Positions 56,571-64,000 of a stretch of DNA of 64,000 nucleotides are shown here, piece by piece. Origin of the DNA: Membranipora membranacea (lineage: Eukaryota > Bryozoa > Gymnolaemata > Cheilostomatida > Membraniporidae); assembly GCA_914767715.1 (NCBI GenBank), contig OU612071.1, positions 9,285,493-9,349,492 on the forward strand, given 5' to 3'. Position 1 is the stretch's first letter. The number at the start of each line of letters is the position of its first letter. Both the position numbers and the translations under genes were made by a program. The notes beneath the pieces were generated by a model. That model was not told the origin of the DNA and searched no databases. It was given only the letters and a program-made list of their open reading frames with translations.

Positions 56571-58950
56571 ACTTCGGCCAACAACAGTGATCCTGTGTAC
56601 TTTTTCAAAAAATGCTCTTTACGTGTGAATTCTCGCCGACCGATAAATCAATTTAATTCAGTTTTTTAATTATACACGCAGAAACAAAATAACTCTTAAT
56701 ATTGCTTCAAACCCCATGAAGTGTTGATTAGTTATGATAAATTTAAAAATCAAAGTCAGTTGTGTTCAGAAATGGACCATTTGTGTAGTATGATAGCTTG
56801 ATGACAACAGTCAAGATGAGATCAGTTTAATAATATCTCTTCGGGCCACAATTTGATTATCTAGGCCTTAGGGCACATGAGTAGGCCTAGGAGTGTTCAT
56901 AAACACAAAATGTACACCTCTCTAAGGACACGATAAGTAGCTTGGCCGTTTTTAAGGGGGGCCAAAACTATGACACTGGAAAACAATCATATGCGATAGG
57001 AAAACCGATGGAATTCCATGAAAAAACCCCTATTATTGTAATGAAAAACCTGGGTCACATGGTATTGATTACATGAAAATGTATTAGTAAACAGTGTAAA
57101 CTCTGTGCTGTACTGGAATGGTATGTGGACAGCACCGAAACTGTTACTCCTATCACCCAGAAAAGATTTACTACAATAGTAGAGTATGCAAGGCATCGGT
57201 AAGGACATAAATAATAACCCTTTGTGTGTCCTCTATACAATCAGGCATATAATCCCTCCTGTTAGCTATTCTGGTTAAAATTCATTGGAATGACATGAGG
57301 TTATAAAACTTGTCATAACCCAAAAGACTAATAAGTTTAGAAGGAAAGTTTAGAATATAAACCTCTCCTATATAAAATTCTTGATCTATCTATCCATTTT
57401 CTATCTGTCTAGCAATACCAGAAATAATTTTGATGATACTGAAACACACAACAAAGTGTATAAATAGACTTATTTTGTGTTTAGCTTATCACAAATCCCC
57501 TCATACCGGTTTTACACAAACAAGATATATACCGTTGGACAGGAAATTTTGTTTGGATGAGAAATATAAAAATAATGAACTCTTTTCAGGCAATATTACA
57601 GCCATGCTGCAGGTTACAGCGGAGAGGGTGCAATAAATACAATGTTTATGCAGGCACTGCTATTGTATTATATTTATGGATGAATGGCTAGTAGTTGGAA
57701 AGCTGCTTTGTACCAGCTACTAAACAGCATTTGTAAGGTGCTTTGTACTAACTATAAACAAGCATAGTAGCATTCTATTGATGCAACTATGTAGCTCAAT
57801 TCAGAAATAAACCAACTTTTAATTTGCTTGCCTTTGTACAAGCGATGCCTAAACTGAACTTGAACGCTTTTCCCAAGTGATCTAAAGATAATACTAAAAT
57901 CGGGCTGATATAAAGAGTCATCTATGGCATACCTGAGTATGATACGGAGGGAAGAATTACGATTTGCCTGAGGTAAAACACTACTGATTGTCAAAAGAAA
58001 TAATTCAATCCAAAGAAGAAAAACATCAGAGATGTCAGTGTAAAATTGTGTGTAAAATTGATAAAGGAAAAATTATCGCAGGGCTGACTGTGACTACAGT
58101 GTGCGCTGACCGGAAGAAAGAAAACTCAATTGCAAAAGGGAAGGTCAGCAATCAAGGCGCATAGGCATGTTAAAAAAAAAAGAGAAAACAATGATGAAAC
58201 AGGGACAGGTACCAGCAGATAACCCGAAAAAAAGAGAGAATTTTGAGAATATTGACGCAAACAATAAAATAATTTTATATTTTGAAGTGGATAGTATTGA
58301 TGATGCATTGAATAAATGACAATTTTGAGAGTTTGGCACTATCAAAGGATGCCATAAATTGAAGCGTACTTGGCAAATCAAATTGGTGAAAAGTGAAAAA
58401 AAGGGATAATTTTGAGACATTGAATCTGGAAAAAATTGGATCAAAAAAAGAGAGATTGTTGAGAGTATGACTCTATCAAAACATGTCATAAATGGAAGGC
58501 AGCTCTGGAAAATCTTGAGTCAGTACAACGTAAGGGATAAATTTATAGAGATTGACTCAAACTAAAATGATAAACTGAAGTGGACTCGGTGGTAGCTCAA
58601 TGCTTTATTGAAAAAAGAGAATAGTTTTGGAAGGATCGACTATATCGAAATGTCATACTTAGAAGTTGACTCTGAACAATACCGATGCTGAATTTAAAAA
58701 AAAGGGACTCTGAGAAAAACTTAATTGAAGAAAAAAAATTTAGAGGAGATTGGCTTGGGCAAAGAATGGAAGCAAAAAGTCTACACGGACGGAATAGAAT
58801 TTAGAGCTGAAATCGTACATATAAAAAAAATGGGAAAAAGAAAGGTTTCAGTACAATCGGAGATACCATACTGGAGCACAATAGCGGACGGAGTGCGGGA
58901 CACGGTAAATAAATCACAAATGAAACATTCTGACCTGATGTCAACCATGA
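56571..58950. other. Gene-free stretch with degenerate AAAGAGAG/TTTTGAGA repeats
   Basis: From about 58150 to 58730 the text repeats loosely on a period of about 100-120 bp: A-run, GAGA or GGGATAA, TTTTGAGA, then a GACTC(T)ATCAAA or GCACTATCAAA block, then a TGTCATAAATGGAAG or TGCCATAAATTGAAG block. Units are strongly diverged. The rest shows no supported feature. Confidence 0.45.
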
Positions 58951-59914
58951 TCATGCTTTATCTTGACACACCCTCCTATAATCCTTCCTAGTGTGGTAGG
59001 CCTCAAGACACTTATCGGGGCAAAGGGGCACATTGCAGGTCTTACAGTAAAAGTGGGTCTGGCGCCGCTTGCCATTCTTTCTATCAGAGCAAGCTCTACA
59101 GTCAGGGTAATGTTTAGGGTTCTTATACCTAGCAGGGAAACATCTAGTTTTACAGCAAAGTGCTGGGTCAACATTAGGAGTTGTTTTACGTGATTGGGTG
59201 AATGGGGCTCTCTGACTCAAATGAGAGTCTTTCCCCTTGCAAAAGATATACCCATTTACTAGGGCCGCCTCAATAAAAAAGTGATAAATTACTTGGTACC
59301 ACTTGTAGGACCTATGGGGATACTTATTATAACTAGCTAGTTGAACAAATCTATCTACAACCCATGAATATATTATAATCAATTATAGAGGATGGTTTGT
59401 CAACATTCCAAAAGCCAGTGGGTTCTTTTCCTGAGCGGATTTGTGTCCTATGTGGTACCGATGTTGTCAATGGATGATAGGACATGAACACGTTTGTCAT
59501 CATGCCAAGCAAATGCAGTCATATGATCTGTGCTCCAGTATTTAGCCGCCTCCCCCTTTTCAAATAATTAGATACAGTTTTAAAGGTTGGAGGCAGCTTA
59601 TGCCGATTGGCCCTGACTGTCACACAGTACCTGTTGCCCCCGTGTGGGCAAGCTTCAGCTCAGCAACAAGCTCTGGCGAAGTGTAATAGTTGTCCATGTA
59701 GACAATGTGGCCTTTAACGAGCAGGGGCTCTAAAAGATTCATAACTATGTCTTTGGTTGCCCCAACAGACTCCTCATTGTTACTTTTCCCAGTATATACA
59801 AAGAATTTCAATACAGCACCGGTCTCAGAGTCACACAGAGCAAAAAGCTTAATCCCCAACTTCACTGGGTTCATCGGTAGATATTGTTTAAAATACAGAC
59901 GGCCTTTGTTTTTC
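58951..59914 (-). mobile_element. Decayed piggyBac transposase (catalytic core and Cys-rich tail)
   Basis: piggyBac transposases cut and paste DNA at TTAA using three catalytic Asp. On the minus strand, 59914-59620 encodes KGRLYFKQYLPMNPVKLGIK, then FALCDSETGAV and VYMDNYYTSPELV (second catalytic Asp region). After frameshifts, RANRHKLPPTFKTVSNYL (about 59600), FAWHDDKRVHVLSSID (about 59500) and IIDYNIFMG (third Asp region) follow in different frames. The ORF 59382-58951 carries RFVQLASYNKYP, FFIEAALVNGYIF and the Cys-rich end CRACSDRKNGKRRQTHFYC, CKTCNVPLCPDKC. The segment with the first catalytic Asp is missing: the N-terminal part jumps straight to KGRLYFKQ. The copy cannot be active. Terminal repeats were not identified. 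Confidence 0.88.
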
Positions 59915-62900
59915 AGCGATGATCTGATATACCTCAATGGAAAAAAAAAGGGACAAAAAATCATAAGGAGACATATTTGGGTCTTCATTGACCAGCTTTC
60001 TCTTATCCGGGATGTTGCGGGAGCCAGGAGGTGTCTTGCTGATGACAATCGGATGTCTCTCTCCGATCAGCATCGAGAATGTCACTAAGTGTAATGTGTG
60101 GATGTAGAGTGTTGGATGCTGGTTCATCAGACGGTGGTGTAGGAGGCGTCGCTGGTAGGGATGGAGGCAGTGGGAATGATGGCTCAGGACTGGTATAGTC
60201 TCTGGTCTCGGAGTGAGAGCCGGTGTCTGTGAAAAGAATCAGAATAGTTGTAATTTTTTTTCAAATAAATAAGTCAATAGACTACCCCCCCCCCCAATGT
60301 TGTTGAAACGGCAATAATTGATAGCCAAATAGCTGACCATATTGTTTGTTATTCCATTCTCCCTGAGCAGACGTAGGGAGGAAAGTTTGAATGAAATATG
60401 TTACAAGTTACATCAATTTTATTTCAGCTTCCCATTTACCAACCAACCTAAGTCAGCATCAATATAGATAAATGAATCATATGACTGCCCGCTGCCAAAG
60501 CTAAGTTAGGACCCAAGCTCTTGATAGAATTTCAGCATCTGACTTGGCAAAGTGATGCAACAGCATTTATACATGTAGTGTGGTCTGATAAAATCAAATA
60601 TGCAGGGACGATCACAAGCAAACACGACTACACAGAATTGATATGTCGACTAGCTAAACAAAAAAATATGACATTGCACATAGTTACCTGAGTGATTGGT
60701 GGTGAAATAGCTAGATCTGATAGCAAAGAAGGAACTGACCTAGGTGCCGGAACCGAAGGCTGTAAAAGCAAAACATTATAGTTTTAAAATATTTATAACT
60801 ATAATAGTTCCAAGCATGAGCCCTCGCTAAGGGCCTCACCTCGCTGAAAATATTGAGAGGAACAGTTGTAGCCCATAGTTCAAATTTTTTTATGTGGTAC
60901 AATAAACCATGGGTGGAAAACTTTTTTTCTGAAGAAAGGCCATATTTGACGCAGGCTTAAATCAAGAGGATGCAATGTATTTTCATTCATAATATTGGAA
61001 CAGGGGTAACAATTTCATTTATACAAACTGTGACATGTTGCAAGAAACATCAGCTCAACAAAAATACTGGTTTATCTAATCTTCACAGGCTGTGTGAGGT
61101 CATGCTACCTCATGCATTGATTTGGTTATATGTACATATCTGTTTTTCTTCTGTTTCATGTGTATGACAAAGAGGGACATTTTTGCAAATGTGTGTGAAA
61201 TGAGAGGCAATCAATGTCCAAAGGTTATTGTTCTGGATTATTTTAAAAAAAAATATTTTGTTGGCACCAGTACAGTTTGAATATTTTGTGTAGAATGGCT
61301 TGGGAAGCTTGGCTACATGTATAAAACAGAATGGCTATTATCATAGAGCGCTATGCATACTTGGATATCCTTATAACAAAACAGGAATCAGAGTGTAATA
61401 AATTTTACAGGTCTAAGGCAACAGTAGATGCAATAGATTACCCATAAGGCTGCGTCGTAAAAAGGCCCCAGGTTGCCAACAGCTGCACTAAACCAATGCA
61501 CAGGGCATGTGACTAATGATGTTTTGCAAGTATTGTCTGGGTGCCTTTACCATTTTTTAGACACCCACTAACTGTTATAGATGTCTCACAGTGGCGGAAT
61601 AAATTTAGCCAAATGAAAAATGGCCTATGTGATCAAAGTGGTTCGGTATAAAAATGAGACGTCAATAAGTATATTTACCTGAGTGTTACGGGTAACAGCT
61701 TGCTCTGAAGAGGAAGCAGAAGCTGTTGGAAGGTCGGAAACTTGTTTAGATATAAGTGATAGTCTAGGTGCAGGAACTGGAGCCTGAAAATATCAAATGG
61801 AAAAGTTGCATCCCACATATCTTCTTGTACTATGGTAACATGCCCAGAATAAAATTAATTTTGATTGGAACCCGTACATGACAAAATGGCAGACCCATTT
61901 ATTATAAATTGAATCATTTTACCTAAAATCTTGAATGTCACAATCGTGATTTATCGACCAACGGGGACATACCCTAACAACAGTGGTAGCATAGGCAAAG
62001 ATGTTGAGAAGTCGCATAGAAGCTGTAATGGAAATAAGCAAATACATATATTGTGATCTGCCAAATTACTAAGCTCTAGCCAAGACGGAGCATATTGTGC
62101 ATCTTTAGGGACAATGAATAAATAAAATAATGAATTATTCAACTAAAGGTAAACCAATCAGGTTGATAAAATTATACCTTCTTGGGTGCTGCTTGAGTGT
62201 CTCGGAAGCGTAACGGGACTTCTAGCGCTCGGCCTCGAGTAGTTGTATGAGGTGGCTTGGGTTTCACTGTTACAGATATATCACTGAATGACTCCTGTTT
62301 GGACTTTTCCTTGGGCTGAATGAGCCTCCTACTACAAGAAGCCTCGTTAGGTTTGGCCTACAAAATAAATTGGCAAGAATAGTACTAGGGGGAGGGGGTC
62401 ATTAAATTGGAATTTACAACAGTGGACATAAAGCAGTGATACCGATGCAGCACATGTATAACTATTACACAATAAATTAACCCTGCTATCGAAAAAGTCG
62501 TGGTGACACTAGGATATGCCGGTGATAACATTCGGCATGTCTAGATCGGAATACATGTGACATCAAAAGCAGCAACAATTCATGTATGTATACTTTTGAT
62601 ATAAAGTCAACTATTATCAACTTGGGTGGGGGAGGGTGGAAGAAAGCAAAATCTAAGACGTATACCATGATATGTTGGTGATAACATTCTGCAGAGATAT
62701 AGATGCAAACACAAAGTCAAACAGTGCTCTTCAAAACAATGCGCTGAGTGATCCACGATACCAAAAAATTATACATCGGGTTACAATGAAGGCCACCACA
62801 GAAGTCTAGATCAGAATACATGTGACATCAAAATCTTCAACAATTCATCTATGCCTACTATTGATCCAGTGTCAACTATTCATGAGTTGGGGGAGGGGAG

Positions 62901-63199
62901 GGTGTAGGGCAGCAAAAACAAGTTGTCACAAAACCATGCGCTTAGTCCATTACTAAATTGGGAAGAAATCAGACTTCACATAGGACCACTGAACAATTTG
63001 AAAATTTGATAAAATGATAGCATAGCCCATCTGCGACAATGCGCAATGTGACCATAGTGTTGTGCAGACAACGAGCGTGTTTCTTATTAGACAGTATACT
63101 AACCGAGGCGGTGCTATCAGCGCTTATCTGTCGTTTCATGGCTGGAGTGACCTCTATACCACCATCAGTCGCTATACCACCATCAGTCTCAACTATAGT
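59888..63199 (-). CDS. Pro/Ser-rich gene whose last detectable exon runs into piggyBac-like sequence
   Basis: Five minus-strand exons, all phase 0 at every border seen: 63199-63104, 62357-62178, 61783-61679, 60759-60688 and a last one from 60226. The gene starts beyond the right edge. Exon contents: TIVETDGGIATDGG; AKPNEASCSRRLIQPKEKSK; APVPAPRLSLISKQVSDLPT; PSVPAPRSVPSLLSDLAISP. The last two share a VPAPR...SDL...TQ pattern and look like duplicated exons. In phase 0 the 60226 exon stays open for about 113 codons to a stop at 59888 and ends with SPYDFLSLFFSIEVYQIIAE, which resembles the piggyBac N-terminus. A second frame of the same exon is also open and Pro-rich (SFPLPPSLPATPPTPPSDEP), so the frame actually used is uncertain. 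The family is unknown; the protein looks disordered. Confidence 0.55.
62361..62519. repeat. Intronic duplicate, uninterrupted copy
   Basis: This segment (ACAAAATAAATTGG, GAATAGTA, GTGGACATAAAGCAGTGATA, CACATGT, CACTAGGATAT) is repeated at 63350-63468 plus 63973-64000. It includes the empty version of an insertion site, GCTATCGAAAAA. A further, looser repetition (GATAACATTC, TCTAGATC[A/G]GAATACATG, GTGACATCAAAA) is seen at about 62520-62640 and 62670-62900. Confidence 0.8.
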
Positions 63200-63468
63200 C
63201 TGAAAAAGAAGAAAATTTCAATCACACAGTGATGATTTTTGAGAGTTTGTAGCTATGGTATCTTGAAGCTAAGGTATCTTATATTTCTGATTTTTTCGGA
63301 CTTTTACCCCAGTAAACTATAGACCTATATGTCATTAGAATACAAAATAAATTGATGAGAATAGTAGTAGAGGGAGGAGGTCGTCAACTCAGAATCACAA
63401 AAGTGGACATAGAGCAGTGAAACCGAAGCAGCACATGTTAAACTATTATGCAATAAATTAACTCAGCT

Positions 63469-63972
63469 ATAGACAGTTTTCTGAGCTCTGATTTAGGCCT
63501 CAATTCGGAGTTGTCCGCTCTCCAGTTTGGTACTTTTAACCCACGCCGCATAGGAAAAACGTGCTGAAAAGAGGGTTTTCTTGATAACCGCTTATAATAG
63601 GATAAAAATTATTTTTGATTCAGAATCTGCAGCATTGAAAACTCATATGGACATAGTTTGGGAAAAAAATTTAGTATTTGGATAGTCAATTATAGCATTT
63701 TCTACCTGTTTTGCGGACAATTTGGCAGAATTTTTCATGAGTTTCGTCACAAAAATTAAGATTTGTCAACATTCAAGCCTCCAATGATTTGGAAACTCTG
63801 TCTCACTGGGTGCAGACTCTGAATCAAAATTCATTTTCATCCCAGCATAAGCGGTTTTCAAGAAAACCCTCTTTCAGCAGGTTTTTCCTATGCGGCAAGG
63901 GTTAAAAGTACCAAACTGGAGAGAGGACAACTCCAAATTATGGCATAAATAAGAGCTCAGAAAACTGTCTAT
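63469..63972. mobile_element. 504-bp palindromic element inserted into the second intronic duplicate
   Basis: Arms of about 165 bp: ATAGACAGTTTTCTGAGCTC, CTCCAGTTTGGTACTTTTAA, CCGCATAGGAAAAAC and GAGGGTTTTCTTGA on the left, each found inverted on the right, around a spacer of about 170 bp. Compared with the uninterrupted duplicate at 62361-62519, the insertion splits GCTAT and TGAAAAA, implying a 2-3 bp (AT or TAT) target duplication. Non-coding. Confidence 0.85.
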
Positions 63973-64000
63973 TGAAAAAATTGTGGTTACACTAGGATAT

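Noticed and set aside
57752-57994. Possible first exon of the SRCR gene (donor GTATGC after CATACTCAG)
   Set aside because: The donor is in phase 2; joined to the exon at 56205 it would hit a stop, so it cannot be the initiator exon.
58725-58991. Lys-rich 88-residue plus-strand ORF
   Set aside because: It arises from the A-rich degenerate repeat region and overlaps the piggyBac C-terminus on the other strand.

Overview
This window is invertebrate nuclear DNA: AT-rich, sparse in genes, with kilobase introns, GT-AG splicing and many small transposon remnants. No prokaryotic operon, CRISPR array or rRNA was seen. One gene encodes a short-chain collagen C4-type domain, a family best known and most expanded in sponges, and another is an SRCR membrane protein. 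A sponge or other early-branching or invertebrate animal fits; I cannot name the species. All multi-exon genes were assembled by hand from splice sites and codon phase, so single-ORF views miss most of them.

Layout. (1) 1-560, minus: the 5' end of an unknown gene that runs off the left edge. (2) 3945-5981, minus: a complete profilin coding region in four exons, with a possible non-coding 5' exon near 11 kb. (3) 7-17.5 kb: no recognised gene, but LINE 3' ends, MITE-like palindromes and an odd CGAGAC-rich block. (4) 17710-25607, minus: SURF4 (ER cargo receptor), seven exons found, first coding exon missing. (5) 25.6-32.2 kb: a transposon graveyard with a foldback element, several GGGGAGGC palindromes and a hAT-like mini-element with an 8-bp target duplication. 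(6) 32236-42783, plus: a complete five-exon type II membrane protein of 312 residues with a C4-type domain and no Gly-X-Y tract. (7) 47073-56205 (possibly to 56570), minus, convergent to it: a type II membrane protein with coiled-coil exons and a C-terminal group A-like SRCR domain, organised like class A scavenger receptors. One of its introns carries a 3.2-kb palindrome. (8) 58951-63199, minus: a decayed, internally deleted piggyBac copy lying in and after the last detectable exon of a Pro/Ser-rich gene whose exons are all phase 0.

Profilin (actin dynamics) and SURF4 (secretory traffic) are housekeeping genes. The two convergent genes both encode type II surface proteins with Cys-rich extracellular domains, suggesting matrix or recognition roles, which is inference. 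The most unusual structures are the 3.2-kb palindrome, the possible piggyBac exonisation, and a palindromic insertion whose empty site is preserved in a nearby duplicate.
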